The notes under the pieces are model-generated. The model was not told the origin of the DNA. It saw nothing but the letters and a program-made list of their open reading frames with translations, and searched no databases. A DNA stretch of 64,000 bases from Pilaira anomala (lineage: Eukaryota; Mucoromycota; Mucoromycetes; Mucorales; Mucoraceae), in the NCBI GenBank assembly GCA_025716855.1, contig JAIXMQ010000063.1, positions 1-64,000 of the forward strand. The letters run 5' to 3'. This document shows positions 12,120 to 24,725 of this stretch, piece by piece (the first letter of the stretch is position 1; every line of letters begins with the position of its first letter). A program made the translations under genes and the position numbers.

Positions 12120-13336
12120 TTTCTTTTTCGTAGTACCAAAAAAAAAAAAAAAATGTAAAATAGGAAATACCATGACATCATATCCTTGATGATCTTCTCA
12201 TTGGTGAATTCTCCAAATAACGTACCATTAATTCGTATGTTCCACCTTAAAAAAAAAAAACAATCTCGCCTTAATTACGACCAATAAAAACGGGTTTTGA
12301 TAAAGTTTCCATAAATGACTTGCATTTTAATATATAAAAAAAGCTGTAAAAGAGAGACCTATCAACTCAAAAAAGAAAGAACAAAAAAAAAAAAAAAAGA
12401 AGAAAGATACATAATAAATGACTACATCATTTTTCCTATTTTTAACAGGGCTGCGCTTGACATCATTCTTAACAATATAGCCTACTTTATAAAAAAAAAA
12501 CTAAAAACAACTTCGATTCTATTCTAAATGATTTTTGACGCATTATTTACACTAACCGAATTATGAATGATTTAAATCATTGATAACACTATTATAATAA
12601 TATATTTCTCTCTTAAACCCTAAAAAAAAAAAATATAAAAAGTCTGGATTACTTTTTAATTCTGAGTGTAGTATAGTAATAAAATAATATATGGATAAAA
12701 GATATATACTTTTCTCTCTAATTATTAAAGTAGGACCAAAAAATCTATTTCGGAATATACTATTTACAGGCTTTCCCTTAAGTACTTTTACTTGGTCCTG
12801 AGATGTACAATAAAAGCTACACTCTTTTTTTTTTTTTTTTTTTTTTTGTCACTTTCTGAAATAATCAATGTGACATTTTTAATAGAGCAACAGGAAAAAA
12901 AAAAAAAAATTAAATTTACTTGTAAACTGAGGGTGAATATATATAAAAGTGTTATATATATACTGTTTACAGTGATATAGGAAATGATGTTCTATCAAAC
13001 AAAAAGTAAGGGATTATCCTCTTATCCCTACTTTTTTTTTTTTTTTTTTTTTCCCAAGCTCCCTGATCTTCCTGCGCATAAAAAAAAAAAAGAGAAACTT
13101 AGTAGGAACCTGTTTACTTTTTCTATACGAAGAAGAATCGTTTTTATTTATGACAATTCATCCATTAATTCCTTATAAGGAAACTCATGTATTCTTGGTA
13201 AAAAAAAAAAAGGGCACACACACACACACACAAAAAAGTGACCTGGGTATTTTTTTGTAGAAGGGGGAGGGGGTTTTTATAATTATTTTTTTTTTTTGTT
13301 AATTTTTTTTTTTGCCAAGTAATTTTTTAAAAGAAG
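12120..13336. other. Intergenic region upstream of BRO1
   Basis: No gene is supported. The stretch holds several A/T tracts, a short (CA)n run near 13215-13230, and a T-rich stretch ending in the BRO1 leader. The short ORFs across it are low-complexity. Confidence 0.45.
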
Positions 13337-13688
13337 ATGGCAACGCCCCAAATACCGTTTATAAGTGCACCTTTTAAAAAGACAGATGATGTCGATTGGG
13401 TACATCCACTCAAGAAATATATTGCTCGCTTTTATCAAGATGATCCAGAAAAGTATAAAGAAGAAACTCAGTCTTTTAATAGGTTACGCCAAGATATTCG
13501 TGGTGCAGGAAAAGACATGACTGGAAGAGATTTACTTTACCGTTATTTTGGTCAATTAGAGTTACTTGATTTAAGATTTCCTGTAGATGAAAAGCATGTC
13601 AAAGTATTATTCAACTGGTAAAAAAAAGAAACGCTTTTTTAACAACAAAAAAAAGAACAACAAAATTAACACATGCCCTTTTTTTTTT

Positions 13689-13734
<46 letters not shown>

Positions 13735-16556
13735 GGTATGACGCTTTTAATAACCGTGCCATCTCTCAATACTCACTTGCTTTTGAAAAAGCAAGTATCA
13801 TCTTTAACGAAGCGGCCACGCTCTCAGCTATTGCCAGTGGACAAAACCGAGCCGAGACAGAAGGCCGTAAAAAGGCATTTCATTATTTCCAAGCGTCAGC
13901 CGGTATGTTTCAATATATCAACGATAACTTCTTACATGCGCCCTCGGAAGACCTAAGTCGTGAGACGGTCAACGTTTTATCTGAACTGATGCTAGTACAA
14001 GCACAAGAATGCTTTTTAGAGAGTAGTGTACGTGAAAAGACCAAGGATGGGTTGATTGCGAAACTAGCCAGTCATGCTGCCTGGGTCTATGGTAACTTAG
14101 TCGATTCTTTAGGTGACGCTGTCTCGCGTGGGGTCGGTATAGATAAATCCTGGATCCTCTTGTGTCAAATCAAACAAAAGTTTTATAGTGCCACGGCTCA
14201 AGTCCATAAAGCCGCTGCGGCCTGTGAACATGAAGCCAAGTACGGTGAAGCCGTAGGTCGCTACGGTGCGGCTGAATCCGCTGCAAAAGAAGCGGTCAAG
14301 TTAGCTTCAGGTTTCATGAACGTCTTGACGGGATCCAATTATGGACATGGCACGATCCCTACTGAAGCTGGACACGCAATGCAAGAACTCTGTAAGAATT
14401 TAGCTGCTTCCTGTACCGAGAAATTAGTAGCCATGACACGAGACAATGATATGATTTATCATGAGAACGTACCTCAAGAATCCATCTTGACCCCTATCGA
14501 TCGATTAAAGGCCGTCAAATCCATACCGATTGTTGAACTGTATGGTCCGGAAGAGATGAAAAAGGTAATTGGTGCTGACTTATTTCAAAAGTTAATTCCA
14601 ATTAGTGTTCATGAAAGTGCTTCACTTTACTCTGAAGAAAAGGCTAAACTGGTGCGTTTGGAAAATGAACGGTGTGATATTGCAAAGGCTGAGTTAAATG
14701 CTTCTTTGGATTACATGAAGCTTCCTTCGTCTCTTTCCAAATTTAAAAATCAGAATCATCACGCCACTTCTTTCAATCATTTCGCTTCGCCTCCTCCTCC
14801 TCCTTCAGAGATCCAATCTTTGGCAGATCAAGTCATGGCAGAGGAACGTCGCGTGCCTATCACCGAATTATTCAATACTTTAACTTCCCTTAGGAATAGA
14901 GCAAGACAAAGGTTAGATGAAGCTTCTTTGAATTTAGATAAGGAAATGAGAGAGTGTGAACAAGGTAGAGTCAAGTATGCTGATCTATGGACTCAGCCAC
15001 CGTCTGGTCCTTTGACAACTGAATTCCGACATGACATCAATAATCATCGTCATACTTTAGACGGTGCTTCTCAATCTGATAATCAATTGCTGAGTCGATA
15101 TGAATCTGTACGACGCAATATCGAGATTTTAAAGAACGGAGGACAAAGTCGAGAATTAGAAAGAGCATATACTGAATGTATTTCTGTATTAGCACAAGAC
15201 AACAATAACAAGAATGAGAATACCGGTATGAATTTATTAGATATTGACGTGACAGAGAAATCCAAATCAAATGATGTTTTAATTGAAAAAGTACAACGGG
15301 TTGAATCCATTCTTGAGAAATTACGTAAGATTGAACAAGATCGTGATGATACATTTCGTGATTTAAAAGACAAGACCAAGTTGGATGATATTTCTCAACT
15401 CTTGATTTTGAACAAGAAGGCCAATGTCGAACAACAAATTTTTGCTTCTGAACTTGAAAAGTTTCGACCTCATCAACAACGTATCTCAGCTACAATTCAA
15501 CATCAGCAACAAGCCATTCAGGATCTGACCGTTGCCTTCAAGCGCCTGATGGAAGGGGACGAGGCTCAAAATTTACAGTCTCAACACGATAAAGCGGATC
15601 GTTTGGTTCGTAACTTGAATGAGGATCTGAAGGAGGCCAAATCCACTTATTTTGAAATCAGAGAAGGTTTAACGCGTGGCACTCAATTTTATTCAGGTTT
15701 ACAAGATACTGTAGATGCTTTAATTCGTAATATCTCAAGATTCATCTCGGAAAGATCAATTGAACGGAATCGTCTGATGGACGATATCGAAAGTCAAAAG
15801 AGTACAAGAGAACAAGAATTACTTCGTGAATCTTTAAATAAATACTCAAGTGCTCCTCCTCCTCCTACAACTACAACTACAACTTCCTCTGTGCCTCAAT
15901 TGACTCATTTAACAAGACAATTATCTTTGACTGAACCTTCCGCTCCTTATACTGGATACACACCTGCTCCTCCTCCAAAGCCTCAAGCATTCCAACCTCA
16001 ACAACAGCCTCCTCCTCCTCCTTCACCTTATGGTATGTATGGTGCTGCTGCTGCTTCTTCTTCTTCTCCTTCTACTGTTTCAACACCTAGTTATCAACAA
16101 CAGCCTTATACAGCTCAACCTTATGCCACGCCTCTACAACAACAACCTCCATCGCCTTATAATCAAGGATTTCAACCTCAGCAACAATATACTCGTCCTG
16201 CTTATAACCAACCTAATTACCAGCCTCAATACCAACAACCACCTCATCAAGGGCCACCACCACCTCATCATCAAGGGCCACCACCACCTCATCATCAAGG
16301 GCCACCACCACCATCTCATCAAGGACCTCAAGGTTATTATGGTCATATGGCACCAGCACCAGCCCCACAAAATCAATACCGTCCTCATCAAGGTAGTGGT
16401 ATGATGCCTCCTCCTCCTCCTCAAGGATATCCACCTCAAGCTCCATACCAACCTCAACCATGGCAACAACAACAACAACAACAGCAATGGCAACAACCAC
16501 CTTATCAACAAAGACCTCCTCCTTCATCAAACGGAAGTGGGAATTTACTCGATTAA
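13337..16556 (+). CDS. BRO1: Bro1/ALIX family ESCRT-associated protein, about 1033 aa
   Basis: This is the class E vacuolar sorting factor that binds Snf7/ESCRT-III through its BRO1 domain and helps recruit deubiquitination to endosomes. Exons are 13337-13617 and 13736-16556; the intron holds a very long T run and splits a Trp codon in phase. The BRO1 domain covers about residues 1-390 (APFKKTDDVDWVHPLKKYI, DIRGAGKDMTGRDLLYRYFG, QYSLAFEKASIIFNEAA, NFLHAPSEDLSRET). A coiled V domain, expected to bind YPxL-type motifs, follows at about 450-795. The tail from about 798 is rich in Pro and Gln. It holds three adjacent copies of an eight-codon GPPPPHHQ-type repeat near 16250-16325. Length and the close match of the N-terminus to fungal Bro1 favour Bro1 over the pH-signalling paralogue PalA/Rim20, though that is a judgement from memory. 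Confidence 0.92.
16250..16325 (+). repeat. In-frame 24-bp coding repeat in BRO1
   Basis: About three near-identical 24-bp units (GGGCCACCACCACCTCATCA plus CCAA-type end) lie head to tail and encode GPPPPHHQ. The third unit changes one His to Ser. They extend the proline-rich tail without shifting the frame. Confidence 0.8.
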
Positions 16557-19105
16557 AATTTTTTAAACGCGATTAAAATTTAAAAAAAATAAAATAAAGT
16601 AACGTGCCACTTCAAAACAAAAATTTACGGATAAAGACTGATATAGTATTTTTTTTTTTTTGGGTCAAAACTAGAAAGATTTTTTTTTTTTGTAAATCGA
16701 TCTCATTTTTTAATTGTATTAGGTTATTATAGGTGAGATACAAACAAAACGTATTTGTTTGCTCCCGTTTTTGTTGTGTTCATCACTTTTTATGTGTTCA
16801 CTTTTTATGTGTCCACTTTTTTTTTTTTTTTTTTTTATCAAATAGAACAAAAAAGAAGTTCATTCATCTAAAAAGATTCTAGAAAAAATAGTTCGCTCTT
16901 TTAAACCCCAACCCCCCCTCCCCCCCCTTCCGACGGGAAGATCTGAAATAATATTTACGTATTTTGTGTGTATTTCAAAACGAGTTTTACCAAGATTATT
17001 AAAAAACTTTGTTGACACGCGAAAAAAAAAAAAAAAAAAAGCTATTAGAAGGCCGTAAAAAACTTTCAATCTCTGTCAAAATTCATTTTTATATATATAC
17101 ATCATATACAATTTGAGAGCTGTCAGATTAAAAAAAAAAAAACCCCGTTTTTATGAAATGAATAATAAATACAAATAAGGAGAGGGGTTTTTTTTTATTG
17201 ATCACACTTTTTTGAGTAAAAAAAGCTTTTTTTTGTACCAACCTAAATCGTTAAGTGGGTAAAAAAAAAAAAAATAATGAAACTCCCTTAAAATTACAAA
17301 TTCTCAATATTTTGTAATATTTGAATAAGCGAAAATCATTTTACCTGCTGTACTTGTAATCTTTGCATATATATCTTTACAAGTCTTTAGTTTTTTTTTT
17401 TTTTTTTTTCTCTTGTCACTGTTTATCGACCAAGTTATTCTTTTTGCATGCGGTTGCTTTTCTTCTTTTAGCCAATGATGGACGAATTCTTCTTTTCTTT
17501 ACCGGGACCATCGACCCCACATCCTACTGGTAATACATAGTCCTCTTTCTCAAACTGTTCTGACGTTATAAAATAAACCACGAAAAAAAAAAAAGTGTTG
17601 TTTTAAACTGGTTTTTTTTTTTCATTTAATTAGTAAAACCGTGGTTCTTTTATATTACAAGATACTTTTTTGAAAGAGTATTAATGTAAATATCAATCCT
17701 TAAAATTCTTCTTAAATAGAATATAACAGTTCTTTCATAACTAACAATTTGAAAAGAAGAGAGTCTCTCATTATTAAACATCATCCACCTCGATTTTTTC
17801 TAATACAGGAAAAACAAAAAAAAAATGTCCTTTTAAAACTACCATTACATTACGGTAGTATAGCAAGTCTTCTAAACTACGCTACTTGTTTACTGACCTT
17901 TGATTCTGGTTCTTCTTTATCAAAGAAACTAATGAAGTCCTGTAAACACGTACTGTAGCTTAGAGGTCTTGCTACCGTAATTTAATAGTAAAAAAAAAAA
18001 AACTCGGTGATTTGGGGGGGGAGATCACAATAGGTTATTTACTCTTTATTGTATGCTACAAAAAAAAAATCAACAACGTCCAGCATCTTGCTCGCATTGA
18101 CAATCTACACAGTATTACATAAGATATGGTAAAAAAAAACAAATACATATGTATATAATTGAGAGGGACGAGTTAAAACAGGCGTTTTTTAGATACATAT
18201 ATATAGGTGTAATCCCAATATGTCGAGTATATACGATTCAACTGAATTAAAAAATCTTTGAGACATGAAGTCATTACCCACATGTTCAAATATATGACTT
18301 AAAAAGTTGATTATGTCGAGGTAACTTTCATGAAAAAACGAGAATTCGAAATAAACTTAAACGGCCGGATTAGTGTGTTGTATGCGATCCTACTGACGAA
18401 TTCCTCTGTAAATATATATATAACTATGATCCAAATATTAACATTAAATGCAATAGTACATTGCAAGAAGCTTATTTTTTTTAAAAAAAAAGGAGGGTCG
18501 CTTCTTCTTTTCAATTCATTTCTATATTTGCATATATATATGGATTTGATTTCTTAATAAATGTTTACTGAATTCCAAAATGATGTTAGAAAAAATTCAC
18601 CATCGTTTTTTTTTTTTTATATATCCATCCAACATATGATATTTTTCTTTATGAATAAGCTGTAAGGATCGTCAAAAAGTTTTTTTTTTTTTTTTTACAG
18701 AAAAAAGTTTAAAAAGATAGAAAAATACAGGGACGGCACCCTTTTTTTTTTTTTTTGTGTACAAGATAAACATTTCCCAGTTCAAGGAACCGTCGATTAA
18801 GTTTTTTTTTTTTACAGTTTCATTGTTGTTAAGTGTAATAAGTAAAAAGTGTCAATGATTTATATAGAAAACATGCCACAGAAAAGGAAAAAGAACAAAA
18901 AAAAGTGACATATATGTTGCAGTTACATAAGGCTTTGCTGTGGTGACGTTTTTGGGCTTAGAATTATATTAACCTCCGTGAGTTACACGAGACTAGGAAT
19001 AAAAAGATATTTTAATTAATTTTTATTTTTATTACATCTTTCTCTTTCTTCTTCTTTTACCTTTCCCCCCCTCTTCTTGATTATTATAGATAATATATAT
19101 ATACA
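16557..19105. other. Intergenic region between BRO1 and the glycosyltransferase
   Basis: No gene is supported. The stretch contains A/T tracts, a C-rich patch at about 16907-16930, and copy A of a dispersed repeat (17773-17925, listed separately). A 21-codon ORF at 17474 and two short ORFs near 18311-18557 look like chance. Confidence 0.5.
17773..17925 (+). repeat. Dispersed repeat, copy A
   Basis: This is the most diverged of three copies. It starts ATTAAACATCATCCACCTCG, continues through ACCATTACATTACGG, and ends with CTACGCTACTTGTTTACTGA followed by a TTTATCAAAG tail. It lacks the GAAACTCCATCA block found in copies B and C. All three copies share the same orientation. Confidence 0.6.
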
Positions 19106-20167
19106 ATGGAAAGGTTTTCAAGAAATAAGGCATATGCTATGATTTTAGCCACTATATTTGCTATATCATTATTAGCTTTATTATCTAATCTTACACCCAA
19201 AACATCATTATTCAATAATCAGGTAGAAACAACCAGTTCTACATCGAATGATCATCTATTAGCAGACGGAGAACCAGAAGCAGAAGATTTAGTTCAAGTA
19301 GATACTAAGCCAGTGAGTGCCAAGGATTGGAAGCCAAAGACATGGGGACGTCTTGAAGAGAAAATTGAAAAAGCGATTAAAGATAATGTGCGTATTGCAA
19401 AAAATAAGGGAGGAGAAGAACGTATCTTGTTGACTGCAGTAGCTAATCAAGGTATGGCTGAATATACATTAAACTGGATTGAGTCATTAAAGAAGACTGG
19501 ATTGGATAATAAATTTTTGGTGTTTGCGATCGATCAAGAGATGGTGGAGACAATGAAAAAGCATGGATATGGTAAACAAGTGGTATTGATTCCTCAAAAT
19601 TGGTTTCATACAGAGTTATCCGATGAATTTGAAGCTTGGTTATCAGATGGATATACACCTATTACACATTCAAAATCTTTAGTGGTGGAGAGATTATTAT
19701 ATACTGGTGTCACAGTTTGGTTCTCTGACGTAGATATTGTATTCACTTCTTCTTCTATTTATGATTATTTATTGATGAAGTTGAATAGTAGAAAACAAAC
19801 AGAGACTTTATTTTCACAAGAGACTGAACAAAAGATTATTAATTCTGGATTTTATATTATGAGACCTACTGATACCAACAAACGTATCTTGGCAACATCA
19901 ATTTATATTCAAGATTCTGAGGCTGATAAGGTACCTCAAGTGACTCAACAAAGAGCAATGAATCGTGTTCTGGATGATTTAAACTTGAATTATCAAACGA
20001 GTAGTATTGCTTTATTGGATTTAACTTTGTTCCCACATGGTCGTATGTATTTTGATTTAAATATTCCAACAAAATATGGTATGACCCCCATGATGGTACA
20101 TGCTAATTATCGTAAAGGTGATAACAAAAAGAAAGATTTACAAAAGTTTGGTTTATGGTATATTTAA
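19106..20167 (+). CDS. Type II membrane nucleotide-diphospho-sugar transferase, 353 aa
   Basis: This single-exon gene encodes a probable Golgi glycosyltransferase of the nucleotide-diphospho-sugar transferase family (PF03407, GT77-like). A short basic N-terminus and one membrane anchor (about residues 10-28, MILATIFAISLLALLSNL) are followed by a polar stem to about residue 75 and then the catalytic domain. ERILLTAVANQGMAEYTLNW opens the domain. WFSDVDIVF near residue 208 carries the DxD motif that holds Mn2+ and the sugar nucleotide. SGFYIMRPT and TLFPHGRMYF are further family blocks. The length suits a lumenal enzyme with a stem. Donor sugar and acceptor cannot be read from the sequence; cell-wall or glycoprotein glycan synthesis is likely. 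TA-rich sequence just before the ATG may be the core promoter. Confidence 0.85.
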   Translation: MERFSRNKAYAMILATIFAISLLALLSNLTPKTSLFNNQVETTSSTSNDHLLADGEPEAEDLVQVDTKPVSAKDWKPKTWGRLEEKIEKAIKDNVRIAKNKGGEERILLTAVANQGMAEYTLNWIESLKKTGLDNKFLVFAIDQEMVETMKKHGYGKQVVLIPQNWFHTELSDEFEAWLSDGYTPITHSKSLVVERLLYTGVTVWFSDVDIVFTSSSIYDYLLMKLNSRKQTETLFSQETEQKIINSGFYIMRPTDTNKRILATSIYIQDSEADKVPQVTQQRAMNRVLDDLNLNYQTSSIALLDLTLFPHGRMYFDLNIPTKYGMTPMMVHANYRKGDNKKKDLQKFGLWYI

Positions 20168-21329
20168 GTTTTGTCATGTGGCTGAATATCTATTTTAAAA
20201 AATAAAAAAATAAAATAAATAAAAAAAAAAATTGTAAATATAAACAAACCCACAACTTGGCTAGTGCAAATCTTTGGTAGACATGGAAACGACGGCGGGT
20301 TCGTCGTCGTTATAATTCTTTAAAAGTACGATAAGTGACGACTTTAGCCTATAATTTGAGCGAATTTGTTTTCCAGTAGAAGAATTCCGTTGAATTAGCT
20401 GTTTATTGGCTCCCTCTCACTTATTTACAAGATGAATCCTATATTCGATTCTTGGGCTTCAAAACCCTTTTTTCGAGATGCTAGAAAGCCGGGTTTGCTG
20501 AATATGCGCTGAGATGCAAATTTGAAGATAAATCGACTTTGGCGTTGGACATTAATAATATTTACTTACTAAAACAAAAAAGAAAAAGAAAAAGAAAAAA
20601 CACTGTGGGGATATAGGTACACTGTGGGGATATAGGTACACTGTGGGGATATAGGTACACTGTGGGGATATAGGTACACTGTGGGGATATAGGTACATTG
20701 TGAGGAAATAGATACACTGTGATGCTGTTAGCTGAAGAATAAAAAGAAAAAAGCTCTCAAGGTTCTTTCGTCTTAAACAGTATGTAAAATTTTTGATAAT
20801 TAGAATAGGACTGTTTCCTGGATCAGTAACTTGACACAGCAGGCAAGTTTTCCACCCAATGGAAGTAGTAAATTGGAGCTTTAAAAAAAAAAACTTTTTT
20901 CCGCAGATATTCCACTCTGGGCACTAGTTTAGAACTTCCATGGGGGGGGGGGACACTACCTAATATGTGTAATGGTGAAAGGAAGGAATTTCTATTCAAA
21001 TAATATGCCAGAAAATAATGGGCCCCCTCTCTTTCTTTTTTATAAAAAAAAATTGATCCAGTTGTATAAATTATCATTGCAATTTCTTTTAAATAAATTA
21101 ATATCGTCTTTGAATGGTTTTACACGTTATTCAGTATTGGACACGGATGCCATCAGTTTTATTATTTTTTAGCTGTAAACAATGTAGAGAAATTCTTTTG
21201 ATTCTGTCTACAAAAAAAAAAAAAAAAAAAAAAAAAAAACTGAGAAGTGTGATATAAAACGCCATTTTACTCAAAACAGGTAAATTACCACACTTCTCAA
21301 AATAGTTTTTTATGCTTTTCAACTATGCT
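20168..21329. other. Intergenic region with a minisatellite
   Basis: No gene is supported. A GC-richer part at about 20270-20550 contains a small hairpin (ACGACG...CGTCGT near 20290-20310). It is followed by the 19-bp minisatellite, a G run at 20943-20951, and a long A tract at about 21211-21239. Confidence 0.45.
20601..20727 (+). repeat. 19-bp minisatellite
   Basis: Five perfect head-to-tail copies of CACTGTGGGGATATAGGTA run from 20601 to 20695. A degenerate copy follows at 20696-20714, then a partial start at 20715. There are no spacers. Confidence 0.95.
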
Positions 21330-21833
21330 GTAAGTTTACCTTTTGAAATCTCGAAAAATATATATTCTTCCAACTAGAGACAAGAGATCTATTGCAGTGT
21401 CAACTCACTTGTATATGCAGCTTCTGTCAAGCTTTTATATTCCAAACCAAAAATAGATAAATACCTGAACGATATGTCCGTACACTATCGAATTCTTCAA
21501 GCTTATTAGAAGGTCTCTATTCTCAAAACTATCAACACTGGAAATTTATATTCGAGATTCATGGGACGAATCATACAAAAATGTTCTAATATGACAGAGA
21601 TAGAGTCTACTAATCAAGCCCCAGAATTTTGGGCTCGGGTTTTAGTTCGCAGCAACCCAAGGTCAAATTGTCTTGTTTAAGTCATTTACCGCATGCTGAT
21701 GGCATATTATATCTGGAATCATATATATGTACGGCATTACATTTCAAAAGATCTTTGAAGAGCTTATCGATCACTGATATTTGTCAAGAAGAGTCTGGGA
21801 CAGATTTAGGTGGTTTGAGGGCGTACCAAACAC

Positions 21834-21895
<62 letters not shown>

Positions 21896-22990
21896 TGTTA
21901 ATTTTCAATCTCGGAATATCAATTGTTTATCTCTAAAAAAACATTTGAGTGATTTTGATGAAAATGATAGAAGGTTATATCCGAATTTGAAAGAAGTTAT
22001 GATCTGCTTAGATTCATTGGGAAGTGATTAGTCCGTATATGAAAGCACCTTTATAGGGTTAATTCAACCTCTCGCTCAAACATCTACGATCTGGTTATTA
22101 CTTGTGCTGGGATATGATACGGAGCAGCGAAAAACGATTTAAAATATCTCATTCAAAAATTTCCATAATGTTCGAAAACTTTGAAGAATTAAATCCGATT
22201 CCAGTAACAAACAGGTACTATCAAGCTAATTGAATTCATGATTTACACAAGAGCTATAGCAAAGTTTGTTTTCGAATGTCGATGTGATCACGATTTGGAA
22301 AGGTTATTATTGATTTTTTTTTTTCCAGATGGTGGAGAGTCATCAGATAATGTAGGATTAGTAATTATTTTGAAGTCATTGTTGATAATATTTCCTGTGT
22401 ACGTAAATGATGTTGAGTTACAGCATTTGGAAAAACGTAAATTAGATCATTGAATCTATAAAAGATAAACATAAAAAGCAATTACTGATGCACTTAGTGT
22501 AGCGGATACAAACTTGTATTGGATTTATCGAACCGTTCAACTCTGTCCGTAATTACAAAAGCTTTCATTAAATCAGCCTAAATATGATACAAATTATGCT
22601 TCACTTACATTTCAGCACACAGAATTAAAGAAACTTTCTATTATATCGATGTCAATATTTTTGGTGGGGAACTCTCCCTTTTCTTTCAAGTATGTCTTTA
22701 GCTTTTCAGAATATCAAGCAGCCCGATTTATGCTCTGGAATTTTTTACTCTTTCCCTATTGATGATAGTCATTATACAATTAATATGCCCAGTCAGTTCA
22801 TTATATCAAATAACTTTTTTTTTTTTTTAAATTTCATACCTTCTCCTGATCTTTTAAGTTTTATTTCAAAAGTAGGAATTAAATATTTCTCAAGTAAATG
22901 AAACCAGCTCGATGAAAATATCAACTGAACAAGACTACAGAAGCCAAAAGAACGTTTTCATGTCATTTGCAAAAGTGTGACTAAACTGAC
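21330..22990 (+). pseudogene. Decayed F-box/LRR protein gene
   Basis: Fragments in different frames rebuild the layout of an F-box protein. LPFEIS and ETRDLLQCQLTC are typical F-box pieces. After a frameshift, YAASVKLLYSKPKIDKYL matches the usual region just after the box. Further downstream come HFKRSLKSLSITD and YPNLKEVMIC, which resemble leucine-rich repeat strands. Stop codons and frameshifts break every frame, and a (GA)28 microsatellite (21837-21892) interrupts it. F-box/LRR proteins are substrate adaptors of SCF ubiquitin ligases and form large, fast-changing families in Mucoromycota. No intact reading frame can be proposed. Confidence 0.6.
21837..21892. repeat. (GA)28 microsatellite
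   Basis: A perfect 56-nt GA dinucleotide run lies inside the F-box pseudogene. Confidence 0.97.
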
Positions 22991-23306
22991 TTTCTAAAAA
23001 ATCCCTTCCGTTTGCAAGTTGATATCTTTATTAATAAATATAGCTTATTCAAATTATTCTGAACATATAATTTCATATTTTTAAATATATAAAATGTCAG
23101 CCCTGATTGTTCCAAACCTAGAGTTGGGCTTCTATAATCAGTAAGCCATTTATTATCATCATAGGTAGAAGATGTTCTCCTAAAAAAAAAACCACGGCTT
23201 ACTTTTCAAAGTAAACAGTCACTGGAGGGGGGGGGGGAAATGGAAGGAAAAAATGGGGGCAAGAATAACTCAACTGTATTTTCTCTCGACTTAAAACACA
23301 TATCTA

Positions 23307-23878
23307 ATGTACATTACAAACTGGGAAGAGTTCCAAAAGGCAACCGAAGAATTATATATTGCGTCTCCTGAACTGGTAATAAGATGTCAAAATGGAAAGA
23401 GAAGAAAACAGATGATATTAATATTATGTTTTAGACTCGTTATGTTCATACGTTTCATCGTTCTGATGGAGACCTCGTGTTGAAAGTAACTGACGATAGA
23501 ACTGTAAAGTAGAAAAGAAAAAAAAAAAAGAAAAATTACGTGTTAAAAGGCTTGAATATTAAACAACTTTCTCCTTATTAGAATATCAAGTACAAGACCA
23601 ACCAGATGACAGATTTAAAAAAGTTTATCAACTTGAATAGTGTATTAATGTTAAAGATGATGAATAGAGAGATGGCGGGTAAGTGAGGAACATCAAAATA
23701 ATACGAATATTTGTTACGAGGCAAGTTTTAATTTAAGAATTGTTTACTTTGTATAGATGAAGATACAGTGATACCCGATGCTATTCCAGTGGCAGTAAAA
23801 TCTGCTATCCCCGAAGTTAAAACTGTTTCTTCACCTAAACAAACACCAAAGTCCAAGAAGGGAAAGAAAAGAAGATGA
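23307..23878 (+). CDS. SRP9: Signal recognition particle 9 kDa subunit, 118 aa
   Basis: SRP9 pairs with SRP14 to bind the Alu domain of SRP RNA and slow elongation during co-translational targeting to the ER. Four exons (23307-23375, 23435-23503, 23582-23678, 23757-23878) join in phase, with GT donors and AG acceptors. The start YITNWEEFQKATEELYIASP matches the SRP9 opening. RYVHTFHRSDGDLVLKVTDD and IKYKTNQMTDLKKFINLNS follow the family pattern, in which the basic strand contacts RNA. The C-terminus adds a tail ending in a KSKKGKKRR cluster, longer than the roughly 86-aa animal protein. The gene is too split for a simple ORF scan. It converges with RPS21, whose stop lies less than 200 bp away. 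Confidence 0.88.
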
Positions 23879-24074
23879 ATAAATGTACAAAAAAAAAAAA
23901 AAAAAAAAATTATTTCAACAGAGAAGTTTTCTCTTCGTCCTGTGATAAACAAAAAAAAGAAACCAAATTGTATGTAATATGTATATATAATGATTTTATT
24001 TTATTATATAAATTATCAAGTATCTTTTTTTTTTAAACAAGAGTAGAAGATAACATTTTAAAATAATAAATTAT

Positions 24075-24498
24075 TTATTGTTGGTAAGAGAAGACGTTCT
24101 TCAAGTCTACAAATTAAAAAAAGTAAAAGGGTCAAAAGAATTATCCTAGTAGCTTTAAACAACAAATACTTACAACCATCTTGTTGAGAGATACGGTTAA
24201 GGGCATCATCGGCCTCAGCTTCCTTACGGAGGAAACCACAGAAGGCATAGGTGGCGAAAGAGTTGGTGGCACGACCCTCGGCATCAACATCAGCAATGTT
24301 AATTTGAACGGAAGCGTGGTCCTTAGCAGTGATGAGACGGTTGGTGGCAGAGCTATTTATTAAAAAAAAAAAAAGGAGAGAGGGAGAAGGAATCTGTCAA
24401 AACACGTCGTCTTTTTTCTCTCCTCGAGTTGTTTGTACGAATATTTACCACTTGCGGGGGATGTAAAGATCGATGATTTGGCCTTCAGAGTTCTCCAT
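24075..24498 (-). CDS. RPS21: 40S ribosomal protein S21 (eS21), 86 aa
   Basis: This is a small-subunit ribosomal protein needed for late 18S rRNA maturation. Minus-strand exons are 24449-24498, 24174-24352 and 24075-24106. The protein begins [17 protein letters not shown], continues [21 protein letters not shown], then [20 protein letters not shown], and ends [11 protein letters not shown], matching eS21 along its whole length (83-87 aa elsewhere). The Cys after PRK is split across intron 1. The last exon adds only ten codons. As for other ribosomal protein genes the leader is short; its promoter overlaps the 3' end of the Siva-like gene upstream on the same strand. Confidence 0.93.
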
Positions 24499-24725
24499 TT
24501 TTGATTCTGTTTGAAAGAGAAAGATTTAATAACTGACGCTCTTCTTTAAGAATATAGTAAACAAATTTTTTTTTTTCAGGTTTGGCCAAGCCACTCGAAA
24601 TTTATTTTGATTTGAGTCCTTTGGGAACTCCGAAGTGTATCTTTTATAATGATGAGTGCTTTTAAATGGTAGTTGTGGTATAGATATGTTCAATAAGAAA
24701 AATGGGGAAAGGAGAAGGAGAAGTA

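Noticed and set aside
16030..16530. Antisense and shifted-frame ORFs over the BRO1 tail
   Set aside because: They are low-complexity shadows (poly-Leu, poly-Val, poly-His) of the Pro/Gln repeats in the true frame.
17474..17540. 21-codon ORF (MMDEFFFSLPGPSTPHPTGN) after a T-rich AG
   Set aside because: It could be an exon, but the best splice continuation gives only a short low-complexity tail, with no family match.
20601..20714. 19-bp repeats as a CRISPR array
   Set aside because: Units abut directly with no spacers, there are no cas genes, and the DNA is clearly eukaryotic.
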